IMG/VR virus record: IMGVR_UViG_3300023184_000150
Span: 1 to 57,429 of that record
Direction: 5' to 3' (one strand)
Origin: a virus
Length of the DNA stretch: 57,429 bases
The first letter of the stretch is position 1. Each line of letters starts with the position of its first letter. Position numbers and translations under genes: made by a program. The notes under the pieces were generated by a model that was not told where the DNA came from, did no database searches, and saw nothing but the letters and a program-made list of their open reading frames with translations. Positions 31,301 through 36,819 of this stretch are shown here, piece after piece.

Positions 31301-32062
31301 GCCGGAGGTCCTGTTGTTGAAGTTGGTATTTTTTATCAGCCTATTGATGGAATAGCAACTGCTATAAACAATCATATGTATTATACTCCTACTCCTGGTT
31401 TTAAAGGTGAAGATAAATTTTCTTATTATATAAAAGATAATGAAAATAATATATCTACTGCTACTGTAATAGCAAAAGTATTACCTGTAGCAATCAATGA
31501 CAGAGGCAAAGATGTATATTATAATTCAGTTGAAAATTCAATCGAGGTGTTTCTTGCAATTAAGGGAATAATTAATAATTTGCCAGTTTCTTATCCAAAT
31601 CCTACACAAATTAATAGATCTAAATTTGTAATATCTATAATTATGTCACCTAAACACGGAATTGCAACAACTTCTACTTTAGATGTTTTATACACTCCAA
31701 CACCCGGATATTATGGAACCGACTCATTCAAAGTTAGTTTAATAGATGATTACGGAGATGCTACTGTAGCTGAGTATTCTGTAGATGTAGGATTAATTTT
31801 AGCCGGAGCAATTATTATTAATGTTCCAGCAAATAGTAATAATTATCCAATTAAACCAGTTGTTAATAAATTTGGACCAATTTATGGCGTGAGAGTTGAT
31901 ACTCCTCCCTCTCATGGTACTTTAACAGTTGATAATATCAATCTATTGTTATTCTATACGCCGGATCCAGGATGGACAGGAGCTGACACATTTACATATT
32001 CTATACAAGATCAGTATGGTTATTGGTCTCCATCTAAAGCTGGAACAATTACAACGGTTTAA
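16331..32062 (+). CDS. Giant mosaic baseplate/fibre structural protein (gp7 position)
   Basis: A single open frame of 5243 residues with no interruption. It sits where T4 has gp7/gp8. The N-terminus (LLPEYLKTDKNSKFLSGTID) and several internal blocks (for example NNWGKLFPGASIDVYEWV near residue 2690, and the GERIEFMVKDGN block near 4590) resemble the very large structural proteins of T4-like marine phages. Visible modules in order: two carbohydrate-binding-like repeats (about 1283-1610), an FG-GAP-like propeller (about 1967-2566) with an inserted helical tandem repeat, GxGY-type beta repeats (about 2955-3400), a nidogen-like domain (about 3940-4158), and five Ig/cadherin-like repeats (about 4784-5243). 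I infer a wedge-anchored N-terminus and an extended adhesin-like remainder. The function is structural; the receptor is unknown. Confidence 0.8.
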   Translation: MASSNKQSANLLPEYLKTDKNSKFLSGTIDPLIQTPQLERVDGFVGSKITPNYNPSTDYYLKENLPLRSEYSLEPALVFKDKSSNITDVVAFDDIINEIKIQGGKTDDLDTLFKNKFYSYDPYIDWDKLVNYNQYYWLTTGPDTIVITPTENIFVDMIGHPSYTMPNGYPLSNGMKIVFTISFTNTSETTTTVITSGTSYIVEGVGSSIQLIDFTLLEVNSSVATVYNETFDGDAFDSYPFDGDSKLPVTPEYITINRASNDLNPWSRYNRWFHADVIKVTSEINNHSSVIYPLDKRAKRPIIEFKPNIQLYNFGNKGIRNVDLIDVDTTSTSLVDGTLGYYVDGVLLEKGNRVIFNASTSTIFTVNYDVTTNPPTLRLIANTSTKLLNSIEVNYGYVNSGTTWHYTTKVVNNVEITKWWKSQQHTKINQAPLFDLYDQYGISYTEKNSNFTGNKIFGYDVGTGKNDSVLGFPLKYQNSVGVGSYLFKNYFMSDAISLTNNENVSYSISAGITYFKVAGELKNVWKIASNYKTPIVEIQTVPTSTSSVIITSITNSATSVVSFVNGSLVKSSLGDDGLSVIFDNKLSVNDTVSLEITASDIPNSNGYFKTPISLTNNPLNGNIETMTLSGLSDHLSTMITSDSNFSGVFPGVSNLRDITGYSTYGKRLIINANPIAFSQIFLGKKEHNVIDAIRYAADQYNQFKMNLFKAISNVDSQLTPADALDVALKEINANRDTRSPYYNSDMLGYGPNKKISTKVATVAGPNQIVYISEFFDLTTLSTRAFFVYVNDIQLIHGTEYIFDNTDSNTIKIVKSISVGDIITVNYYSNTNGSFIPATPSKLGLYPKYKPFKYTDTSFLSTDATVIQCHDGSIIKSYDDYRDDIILEYEKRVYNNIKINYNKNIFDVLASMPGAFRNNDYSLDDATDILSKDFVKWTGIYNIDVTTNNVFDEANQFTWNYVESFDTLFNSPVPGYWRSIYKYFYDTDRPHTHPWEMLGHTDKPSWWDTHYNWVDPLKRTALIIAILYGYTNEPPDTTINSNYARSRFIFIVPVSLSGELLSPAEFLVSENSYYNKKSEWKFGDGGPAETAWKRSSYWPFVSNILAATLYPSSYTASMYDVSRTTFNMLGQLIYNNDLYLNPSKLLIDGDVQTAGYGVYVVEKGKQKDLQYVASLKQDLTYINFNLFHKLGGFASKDKLQIIIDSIDPVSQAPGAILPLEDYSLILNVSNPIKSASISGIIIQRSNGKFIIKGYDKNNPYFNILKPNKQSQAKRITVGGVSSAFTDWTGIVNNGNSGLSSIDITSAAPNTTHYYKTGQIVRYNGAYYIVKVGHTSQSVFDPTLFQKLPELPMTGGATVASYAKFENETTKVIYGTSFNNIQDVYDLLVGYGAYLESQGFIFDEYNADLNDIVNWKFTGKEFLYWTTQNWAEGNLITLSPFSDYLKYSFADSIVDDIAYSRYEYSLLKADGKSFPIDKFRLSREDGVCIINTIDTLDGIFFATLNSVQKEHGMVFNNSTIFNDTIYDIETGYKQQRIKLSGFRTLGWNGDLSSPGFVYDNVKITDWNSYGIYLPGNIVRYNGSYYEANVKISSDATFDFNKWTKLNSKPESNLLPNFDYKINQFEDFYSLDIDNFDATQQQLAQHLVGYTPRTYFNNIFTNPITQYKFYQGFIKEKGTKNAIDKLDKVGKFTRQGNIKFNEDWAFRIGEYGSFNTYNELEFTLDEGGTLENPYIVKLVDELPSDKNPLINYIVTSDLLLVSENNITTSTFVTNPSTFFDNNLTLITAGYVRMDDVTATAYNKNSLLDIANNSVLSNGDTIWLGFLENGDWGVSRYSKQSAKIAGVYVSAPATSITFTTDRNHELSVGEIISVVRFNNQVNGIHIITDIPRLDQFTVASALTTIVNADLLSYGELFKFENARYANVEELSNIKTLLRYKEGEKFWIDENADGKWQVYEKTKNYSTATNFVGPATPLNQHLGQSIYSSDNSDVVMVSAPGYTIPNSNSIGTVKLFKKNNTTKLLNEYFDYTLGAGYCTSSADTQFGYSIAYDSNKKLFFTGAPGASNVVINTSDIGVRYISVFSTSTLGTAKGFNSEGVVKVHGIDSNKEIYTKVLVSPVSTTTYTASHLRFGHSLYITQPNANSNTTLLVGAPGDSTTSTTGFVYTYSVTPTADIMIQTPIWIRPNGSLTPGSQFGHKIAGDTSGTIIAISALKHIEGDNVGMVQLFDKTLSWFQTIYSPFGTSAEFGNDVTVSSDGSLMFISSTNSKALGESSGKVAVYKKTGTGVVFQYKTSRARVILLLAANINAPLYYGEETILNWMMQDLYTQADIDAFNQFWIDYRLANPIDAAIYDAQRVADSVNAVSTRFYVIGAYQDNADAPLYPTEENIRYWMLNGIDNNRANFNAAIAANNIANPKEYRRILEERALATSQSGYIFTLNQIIDNPLQNNNLNFGQSIVISKDNNILAISSLGINKSEFVKFDEKSKKGETTFDGDTTKFINSIPDAGTVLVYNNLNGYFIIAEEIINESILENSRYGASLSITNDDLFVGYPTGTEYSGTDKSGFSQFSKISDTGSWKLLREQDRSVDITTVDRVALIDSIKEEVVEYLDIIDPLKGKIAGMAEQELKYKSVFDPAIYTIGIASSIVDTESSWIDDHIGELWWDLSTAKYQWYEQGDDIFRKNNWGKLFPGASIDVYEWVRSELMPSEWAAQADTNVGLTKGISGQPKYPDNSIVSIKQKFNNVTNSFENVYFFWVKNKVTVPDAKNRRISSYQVASIIADPVSNGLKFIEILSANSLAFANIQSMLIGNRINANISIDTTSNEIPKHTEWVLLSEGDPNGIPPASIEKKLFDSTLGHDPDGNKVPATGLTYRNKYGIGIRPQQSLFKDRIEALRNIVEFANSILIKNKITGNYSFDNLTKIDPIPDIFYREFDAKVESLSDLDNISTTNFSQAIIECQVDNGKIISADVISSGYGYMYPPKVTILSDNVSDAEILTEIDDDGKVINLTISNSGDGFASAPTLIVRPQTIIVEINSEYGNRWTKHQYDYNSLSWVRIKNQTYNTPLYWEYVDWSSESFNSFKAYSYVLDGVYELDSAKNLLPGAYVKVNNVVEGNYIILERMSNNIIGNFSENYDIVFVKNGTIQILDTLWNYSESNYAYDIATLDETLYDQIPDLEVFNILYALKHDIFINDLRVNWNLLFFVAVKYALTEQKLLDWAFKTSFINITNFIGTLDQRPVYKLDNEQYFEDYINEVKPYHSQIRKYTSNYAYLDNTDENSPLSATDFDLPPYYNTVTDKFEVVGLSNSLINSQPWKSWADNYTSEIGEIVVSNNGTLYTQRPIVRVTGGGIHVTSTATAEAYIRNGGIYKIVVTNPGAGYTENPVITISGGGPMVYSTATASARLLNLKTRKNLIGIKFDRVNANSEIGITSVTDTFTCTGDTDKFVLTWLADPNKENILPTLDKQLILSTDYTIEYYTEEYNGYTKKYSRFVFLNVVPSVNQIFRITYNKNINLYTAVDRIENLYTSTAVLSTLMTGTVYPGSIIQGLPFDYSVPWDTVQGNGNFGVDNSTWSELVNYYTTAKLISTATFGASTLYLNTTTGIVPGQVINILNSSTIRIRPDTIVKSVNASTRSITISKPSYRIINASSTATAVGSSIIIRTTPPFNGGIVKDDNVIITGITSGGYNGTYKVFSVLDADQFYIKSTSVLSTTKPIISLIASATIATILTTIDSNNVLIDRYEGIYKSASSMIVVNLDTLYDDIIKISVFLDESPTELETGIPIVGPYPGAEYYYMAKGSNGKAIASFYHMSSPSYSIRLLVYGCPTIEFWKPDTLVSKLDTSISGGTLAAGVSGAIIDGDAFLNVRNGYAPEELVAGHSLDSVGINVYTKADSSYATVVSGSFPVIAGEITTATISMNAFAGLMVHYNGKNFNRLTSADTNSGPYFSNIIGTPVGSGSLTQLQTPLLDDYSQGPFNLGFTWNMFGVNYTDVHVGTNGYLTFGGGSDLWTPLTINALPYPAIFVEYCDLWQKYGIINSAPLVSGEPPGLFYNNGTIGDFAFWRLRFQGSHYIYRNNPLAMPTFNYEVTLYTNGADQYIEIIYENVWKGTNVNGDVGFVAGVASANGNSNINIPYTSIDNESSHVFYSTSNGGNWQYAGKGKFNAFRNPFAFTTSTQYYTLGDTIYLAPQTVSGRAGYTAIDVGGSRSVIDSNMILVSNTNSAIVESLAIIDDIRSVYVLVDGIERSDYILTSVGNNNNRACVKVNNLSSIPHTITAWFFESKYTTFNRVNEEFITVGSTSTSVFILSTIPGVIEPVSEEVIIELGQFSTPSIRKRLLPPKTSYYKVRSNQRVFDIDNQSQHPQNTYNDELVKVYANGVELRHGFDYTVDVIFSTITLADGLLHDGDVLAIVALNNQDFIITDNILKLTNSVNSGTTLKITSFTDHDNMLLRTERFKGNGTGKFKLAFPVIYDSYVWVYQNGIPLTSKYDFEILDNSTTIQINSQIIVKTTDDILITTVNPPSYGSQILGYRVFNDMFNRQHFKRMSTFYSTTLSRNLAFDDTEIYVTDATKLIPPNPLTNKPGVVLIDGERIEFMVKDGNVLRQLRRSTLGTGPANISIPGTTVIDQSLQQTIPYNETISVQTTSTIASTYIINTLSNLVTGDGITLTSGIDAIHQLSIYYGGRELRKQSLTVHDNTKAYDTTSTSILILPPEFTITTSTQLLTLNVLDQLSIDTNITIVQKKGYVWSGTETLLTSDVIEAHFLREKEAALPDIYYYGGLQNLTIIAGSITGEIQAGNPFFTAFDIILSFGGPAIYVGIGPRLPKNGIATTLNNKIYYKPQPSWEGVDIFDYYIVDKFGNKSYAPVTISTWRLLVQPITIDVPYEAIDFPIAFNVVRGGPISYVVLDQNNDRIGNRGRWEVKNDGQLYFTATPKYISVADLIYIGYTAFTIYDSFSYSYILVRVLPPVVLTAGPLEIYVVTSSTNFQLEASVIAGGPVVEVGIFYQPIDGIATAINNHMYYTPTPGFKGEDKFSYYIKDNENNISTATVIAKVLPVAINDRGKDVYYNSVENSIEVFLAIKGIINNLPVSYPNPTQINRSKFVISIIMSPKHGIATTSTLDVLYTPTPGYYGTDSFKVSLIDDYGDATVAEYSVDVGLILAGAIIINVPANSNNYPIKPVVNKFGPIYGVRVDTPPSHGTLTVDNINLLLFYTPDPGWTGADTFTYSIQDQYGYWSPSKAGTITTV
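20179..20385 (+). other. CBM5/12-like module 1 in the giant protein
   Basis: The protein pattern is W...Y..G.IVRYNGAYY...VGHTS...F...LFQKL, similar to chitin/cellulose-binding CBM5/12 modules and to the second copy at 21012-21150. This is inference from pattern only. Confidence 0.4.
21012..21150 (+). other. CBM5/12-like module 2 in the giant protein
   Basis: WNSYGIYLPGNIVRYNGSYY followed by about 15 residues and FNKWTKL reproduces the compact aromatic pattern of CBM5/12 modules. It shares IVRYNGxYY with module 1. Confidence 0.45.
22230..24030 (+). other. FG-GAP-like beta-propeller region in the giant protein
   Basis: Seven blade-like units, each opening with a phrase of the type LGQSI, FGYSI, FGHSL, FGHKI, FGNDV, FGQSI or YGASL, followed by a strand such as LLVGAPGD or MVSAPGY and then a G.V..F/Y strand. 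This matches integrin-type FG-GAP propellers. Confidence 0.65.
23201..23620 (+). repeat. Two diverged protein repeats (about 65 residues each) inserted in the propeller
   Basis: The two units share APLY..EE.I..WM..........FN.......ANP.......R.A.S. They interrupt the propeller between blades five and six. The similarity is at protein level, not nucleotide level. Confidence 0.55.
28150..28805 (+). other. Nidogen/adhesin-like domain in the giant protein
   Basis: The sequence FNLGFTWNMFGVNYTDVHVG, then TNGYLTFGGG, then ALPYPAIFVEYCDLW, then a Y.VTLY..G.. strand set, follows the pattern of nidogen-like extracellular adhesin domains (F.F.WFG..Y....V..NG.L.FG). Confidence 0.45.
30680..32062 (+). 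repeat. Five C-terminal Ig/cadherin-like repeats
   Basis: Five units of roughly 90 residues end the giant protein. Four close with variants of YTPTPGF.GED.FSYYI.D (SWEGVDIFDYYIVD, GFKGEDKFSYYIKD, GYYGTDSFKVSLID, GWTGADTFTYSIQD); the second unit is diverged. This is the pattern of bacterial Ig/cadherin-like stalk repeats. Confidence 0.6.
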
Positions 32063-32088
32063 ACAATATTATTTTGATAAATTATAAA

Positions 32089-32096
32089 GATAAATA
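32089..32096 (+). promoter_or_regulatory. Late-type promoter box after the giant gene
   Basis: GATAAATA ends 5 bp before the ATG at 32102, in a 39-bp gap. With usual late-promoter geometry, transcription would start at or next to the ATG, giving a nearly leaderless message. Confidence 0.45.
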
Positions 32097-32101
32097 CCAT
32101 T

Positions 32102-32764
32102 ATGGATAATAAAGAAATGAACAATTTACCTAACGATAATAAGACAAATCAAGCGTCAAAACCTAATGAAACTAGTTCTGTTAGAATTCAAGGGCATATA
32201 AAGATATTTGACCCGGAAACTAAAGAAGTTTTCATTGATAAACGTAATGCAATTCATTACGAAAACTTTTCTATTGCCCTTGCACAAAGTATTTCTAATC
32301 AAGGTAATGGCCCAATTGGAGAAATGGTATTTGGTAATGGTGGATCGAGGGTTGATCCTACTGGTATTATTACATATCTAACACCTAATACTGTTGGTAG
32401 TAATGCATCATTATACAATGAAACGTATTTTAAAACAGTTGATGCAAAAAGAATATCTTCATTAGATCCTGCAAGAAATTTTATGGAATACAGACATTTA
32501 GCTGGAGTTCCATATTCTGATGTTTTAATAAGTTGTTTATTAGATTTTGGAGAACCTAGTGATCAACTGGCCTTTGATAATAGTACAAATCAAGACGGAA
32601 ATTATGTGTTTGATGAATTAGGATTAAAATCTTATAGCGAAGCCGGCCCTAATTTAGGGTCTTTATTAACTCATGTGATATTTCATCCCGTACAAAAATC
32701 TTTAAACAGAATGATTCAAATTGATTATACAATACGAATCCAAAGTATCAGCACTGGAATTTAA
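32102..32764 (+). CDS. Conserved baseplate/tail structural protein
   Basis: A 220-residue protein. A hydrophilic Asn/Lys-rich N-terminus (about 25 residues) is followed by a well-ordered domain: GHIKIFDPETKEVFIDKRNA, then EMVFGNGGSRVDPTG, then LLTHVIFHPVQKSLNR. I recall close relatives among T4-like cyanophage structural proteins located between the giant gene and the fibre genes. The biochemical role is unknown; an adaptor linking fibres to the baseplate fits the position. The stop overlaps the next ATG. Confidence 0.65.
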   Translation: MDNKEMNNLPNDNKTNQASKPNETSSVRIQGHIKIFDPETKEVFIDKRNAIHYENFSIALAQSISNQGNGPIGEMVFGNGGSRVDPTGIITYLTPNTVGSNASLYNETYFKTVDAKRISSLDPARNFMEYRHLAGVPYSDVLISCLLDFGEPSDQLAFDNSTNQDGNYVFDELGLKSYSEAGPNLGSLLTHVIFHPVQKSLNRMIQIDYTIRIQSISTGI

Positions 32765-34524
32765 TGATGACAGCTTCATATGTATTACATTTTTCAGATC
32801 CAAACAACCTAAATACAATTACTGTATTGCCGGTTCCACAAGGTCCCGGAGTTAATATTGATAGTACTAGTTTAACTTTAGTAGGACCCGGATATACTAA
32901 TTATGGTCTTCCTATGGCCCAAAACTTTCTAAAATTATTAGAAAATTTTGCAAGCCCTAATCAACCACAATATCCTATTAAAGGTCAGCTATGGTATGAT
33001 ACATCCAATCCAAAAAAACCTGTTTTAAGAATTAATAATGGAAAATTTACAAGCGGACGATGGCCTAGCGCAAGTGGAATTTATCAACAAACTGATGATC
33101 CAATACTTCGTTATACAACAAGTACAATAGCAGAAGGTGACATATGGGTTGATACAGCACATAATCAATTAAAAATTAGATACAGTAATGATTGGACAGT
33201 TGTTGGACCAAGTGTTCAATCGGGTACTAATAAATCTGGGCCAGAAGCAATAAGTATCGAATCTACCGCAGGTGAGTATTATCCAGTTATTAAGAATTGG
33301 GTAGACGGCCATATTGTAGAAATTATTTCATTTACTAGTTTTACCCCTCGCACAGTCATTGATGGATTTTCATCAATTAAAATTGGAACAAATTTAACAA
33401 CTAAAGTAGTAGCAAAATATAATGGTTTAGCTGAAAAGGCATCTGCACTTGAAGTGTCACCTGGCGTTCTAATAAATGCTAATCAAGTATTAAAAAATTC
33501 TGCATCACTTCAAATACATACAGGAACATTCTATGTTGAAACTTTAAACGGATTATATGTTAGACCTAATGCAACTAGTAGATCAATAAGAATTTATTCT
33601 AACTTGACTAATTCAGCGTTTGTTGATTTTTTAAATATTGATCCAGCAGCTACATTTAGAACAGGTATCGGAACTAGCTCCTTTATTACATTTAATTCAG
33701 GTTATGCAAGTGTAGGTATAAACAAATCCCCTGTATCTAATTCACCAACGTTGGATGTTAATGGTGGGGGTAGATTTTTAAATACACTAACTATTACAAC
33801 TGCATCAACAATTGCATTGTCTGTTGGAGGCGGCGCATCTTTTGGAAAAGATATTTCTACAACTGGATTACGAGTATCAGGGCAAACAACTAGTACAGGA
33901 AAATTAACTGTAGGTGCCTCTGGTAGTGGTATTATTATAGAGCCAGGGATAACAGATCAATATGATATTGGTTCATTGTCTAAAAAATTTAAAGCTATAT
34001 ATGCAAGTGATATATATGCAACTACATTTAATGGTAATGTAACTGGATCTGCGGTTTCATTAGCATCGGCTAGAGATTTTAAAATTCAAGGGCAAGTTAC
34101 AGCAACTGTTGTTACATTTAACGGTACAACCAATGCAATTTTTGCAACTAGTTTAACACGTGATTCAATAAATGCTCAAACTGTTACTGAAACACCTGTT
34201 GCAACACATACATTGTTAGTATTGAATACCGCTACAACAACTTCTAGTTTAGAGAAAATTTCTAAGAAAAGTTTCTTATCTGATGTATATCCTAATATAT
34301 TTCAAACTGGGATGATAATTCCATTTGGAACTTCTACAAATATACCTTCTGGATTTTTAGTATGTGATGGAGTTGCACAATTAATAGTAACATATCCAGA
34401 CTTGTATACATTAATAGGAACTACATATGGTGCTGGAGCATCAGGTACATTTAGAACTCCTAATATGTCTGCAACTACTCAGGTTTCTCCAAGCACATAT
34501 ATAACATATATTATAAAGACTTAA
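32764..34524 (+). CDS. Tail fibre protein with C-terminal collar domain
   Basis: A 586-residue protein. The N-terminal 100 residues (NYGLPMAQNFLKLLENFASP, then PIKGQLWYDTSNPKKP) are shared with the next two genes and probably form the attachment module. The middle is Thr/Ser-rich with beta repeats typical of trimeric fibres. The C-terminus (TGMIIPFGT, then PSGFLVCDG, then YGAGASGTFRTPNMS) is a phage tail collar domain, the tip fold of T4 gp12. Likely role: host adhesion. Confidence 0.82.
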   Translation: MMTASYVLHFSDPNNLNTITVLPVPQGPGVNIDSTSLTLVGPGYTNYGLPMAQNFLKLLENFASPNQPQYPIKGQLWYDTSNPKKPVLRINNGKFTSGRWPSASGIYQQTDDPILRYTTSTIAEGDIWVDTAHNQLKIRYSNDWTVVGPSVQSGTNKSGPEAISIESTAGEYYPVIKNWVDGHIVEIISFTSFTPRTVIDGFSSIKIGTNLTTKVVAKYNGLAEKASALEVSPGVLINANQVLKNSASLQIHTGTFYVETLNGLYVRPNATSRSIRIYSNLTNSAFVDFLNIDPAATFRTGIGTSSFITFNSGYASVGINKSPVSNSPTLDVNGGGRFLNTLTITTASTIALSVGGGASFGKDISTTGLRVSGQTTSTGKLTVGASGSGIIIEPGITDQYDIGSLSKKFKAIYASDIYATTFNGNVTGSAVSLASARDFKIQGQVTATVVTFNGTTNAIFATSLTRDSINAQTVTETPVATHTLLVLNTATTTSSLEKISKKSFLSDVYPNIFQTGMIIPFGTSTNIPSGFLVCDGVAQLIVTYPDLYTLIGTTYGAGASGTFRTPNMSATTQVSPSTYITYIIKT

Positions 34525-34527
34525 AAT

Positions 34528-35520
34528 ATGGCCTATATCATATACAATAATGACGGAACAATTTTAGCAAATATTGCTAATGGTGATATTGATAGTGTTA
34601 CTACTAGCTTAGACTTAATTGGAAAAAATGTTGATAATTACGGGCAATATTTTAATAATGATCTTGTTAAGTTATTAACAAATTTTTCATCTGATGTAAG
34701 TCCAAGAAGTCCTAAAATAGGGCAGTTATGGTTTAATTCTTCTTTAAAGAGATTAACAGTATTTGACGGAACATCATTCAAACCTACATATGGTGCCTAT
34801 GTAAGTGGTACTGAATCAATTACAACAAGTACTGGTGATTTATGGTACGACACTATTAACAGCCAATTAAAAATTTGGAATGGTAGTGTATATAAAACAG
34901 TCGGACCAGCAGTATCAGGATTATATGGAAAATTTGGTGTAGAACCCCCATATACTCCAATTAGAGATTATGATACAAATGTTACACAAAAAGTAGGAAT
35001 ATTGTATTCTAATGGTTCTTCTATTGCGTTATTATCTACATCGTCTTTTTTGATGTCTAGACAAGACGGATTGTCGTATTTGGATTACAATACTACAGCT
35101 ACTATATACCCTGGGATCACTATTAGTAAAAATGTAGATATTAAAGGACTCTTTCGAATCAGAGGAAACGAACAAATATCAGCTAATAGGACATTAACCT
35201 CATATTTTGATATAACATCTTATGGTGATCCAGATGATCCGGATGTTCCTACAGCAAAAACAAATATAGAAGCAGGTAATATTGCTATATCTCAACATTT
35301 GGCTTTGGTATTTACTACTGCAACAAATCAAACGTATTATGATCTAGCTTATCCATATGGCTCTGATGCAAGAGTTGTTTGCTATTATAGTGGCTCTCCG
35401 TCCGTTAGACGATTTGTACTAATACCGGATCCTTTACATCCATCTATTATGATGTGGCGTTGGTGGGATCTATATTATAATACCGCACTTTCAACACTTA
35501 CTAATGTGGTAGTTATCTAA
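34528..35520 (+). CDS. Short tail fibre paralogue
   Basis: A 330-residue second member of the fibre family. The first 100 residues (NYGQYFNNDLVKLLTNFSSD, then SPKIGQLWFNSSLKRLTVFD) align with the neighbours on both sides. The C-terminal half has no domain I recognise, and there is no collar. It begins 3 nt after the preceding stop. It may form a hetero-fibre with its neighbours or be a receptor-binding variant. Confidence 0.7.
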   Translation: MAYIIYNNDGTILANIANGDIDSVTTSLDLIGKNVDNYGQYFNNDLVKLLTNFSSDVSPRSPKIGQLWFNSSLKRLTVFDGTSFKPTYGAYVSGTESITTSTGDLWYDTINSQLKIWNGSVYKTVGPAVSGLYGKFGVEPPYTPIRDYDTNVTQKVGILYSNGSSIALLSTSSFLMSRQDGLSYLDYNTTATIYPGITISKNVDIKGLFRIRGNEQISANRTLTSYFDITSYGDPDDPDVPTAKTNIEAGNIAISQHLALVFTTATNQTYYDLAYPYGSDARVVCYYSGSPSVRRFVLIPDPLHPSIMMWRWWDLYYNTALSTLTNVVVI

Positions 35521-35532
35521 GGATTATATCAA

Positions 35533-36819
35533 ATGGCATATATTTTAAACAAAACAAATGGGTCAATAATTGCTACAGTGCAAGATGCCACTATCGATTT
35601 ATCTACTGATTTAATATTTCTTGGCAGAAATTATGCCGGCTATGGTGAGCCTCAAAATGAAAATTTTATTAGATTATTGGAAAATTTTGCAAATTCAACT
35701 CCGCCATCTAAACCAATTGAAGGTGAAATTTGGTATGACTCATCAAATAAAAGAATAAATTTTTATGATTCAAAAGAATGGAAAAGTGTTTCAAATTTAG
35801 TAGTTAGTGAAACTGATCCGTTCAATATTTCTAATCCACCTCCAATTGGTAATCTATGGTATAATTCTTTAGAAGATCAATTGTTTGCATCTAATGGAGA
35901 CGAATATATATTAATTGGACCTCCTACTGGAGCTGATACTCAGGCAGGTTGGAGAGGTTCATTTGAACAAGATCTCAATAGTACAGGTATAAACATTTAC
36001 AATATTAAAGCGATAATTGGTTCAGATGTTGTTGCAGTAGTTTCCAATCAAGAATATACTGTATATTCCGCACCATTTCCTGCAAGTCCTAAATATCCTA
36101 TATATAATGGTGAAAATGTTCCTAGGCTACACAAGGGCATTAATTTAATAGGAGCAAATGCAACTACTGGAGTATCTGCATACGTTAATTCATCAAATGT
36201 ATATAGTAGTGGTACTGTATTATGGGGAACTGCTGCTCATGCTATATCTGCAAATTCTGCAACTTCATCGGCTGGGTTTATATATGGAGAATATGCTTTA
36301 AATGCATATAAACCCATTTCTTTTTTAAATACATCTACTGGTAATAAAGCAACTGTTAATATAAATCATGGCTTTACCTACAATCCTTTTACTAACTATG
36401 TAAAAGCAACTAGGTTTGAAGGTACTGCTACTAGTGCGTTTTATGCAGATTTGGCAGAAAGATATGCAGCAGATGCAATTTATGAACCAGGCACGGTTTT
36501 AATTATAGGTGGTGAAAAAGAAGTTACAACAACTGCAATTTATGCTGATACAAGGGTAGCGGGCATAGTAAGTAAAAACCCAGCCTATATGATGAATTCC
36601 GAGGCCGGAACCGACGAAACTCACCCTTATATTGCCTTAAAAGGTCGCGTTCCTTGCAAAGTTTCAGGTCCTGTAATTAAAGGTGATCTACTAGTAACAA
36701 GCGGCACTCCGGGATATGCTCAAGTATGGTCTTCTCGAGCTCCTGAAGGATCTGTAATAGCAAAGGCCCTCGAAAATAATCTCGAAGGCCTTGGTATTAT
36801 TGAGGTACTAGTAGTTTAA
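35533..36819 (+). CDS. Tail fibre paralogue with G2-like C-terminal domain
   Basis: A 428-residue third member of the fibre family, with the same N-terminal module (GYGEPQNENFIRLLENFANS, then PIEGEIWYDSSNKRINFYD). The C-terminal 130 residues (ADLAERYAADAIYEPGTVLI, then DTRVAGIVSKNPAYMMNS, then GRVPCKVSGPVIKGDLLVTS) resemble the terminal domain seen on some phage tailspikes and fibres (peptidase-G2-like). Autocleavage is not established here. A strong imperfect hairpin lies in its last 60 nt. Its stop overlaps the stop of the convergent thyA gene. Confidence 0.72.
   Translation: MAYILNKTNGSIIATVQDATIDLSTDLIFLGRNYAGYGEPQNENFIRLLENFANSTPPSKPIEGEIWYDSSNKRINFYDSKEWKSVSNLVVSETDPFNISNPPPIGNLWYNSLEDQLFASNGDEYILIGPPTGADTQAGWRGSFEQDLNSTGINIYNIKAIIGSDVVAVVSNQEYTVYSAPFPASPKYPIYNGENVPRLHKGINLIGANATTGVSAYVNSSNVYSSGTVLWGTAAHAISANSATSSAGFIYGEYALNAYKPISFLNTSTGNKATVNINHGFTYNPFTNYVKATRFEGTATSAFYADLAERYAADAIYEPGTVLIIGGEKEVTTTAIYADTRVAGIVSKNPAYMMNSEAGTDETHPYIALKGRVPCKVSGPVIKGDLLVTSGTPGYAQVWSSRAPEGSVIAKALENNLEGLGIIEVLVV
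36763..36792. repeat. Imperfect 11-bp hairpin at the convergent gene end
   Basis: AAGGCCCTCGA and TCGAAGGCCTT flank an 8-nt AT-rich loop, with one mismatch. It lies within the last codons of the third fibre gene and just beyond the end of thyA. There is no T-tract on either strand. Confidence 0.55.
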
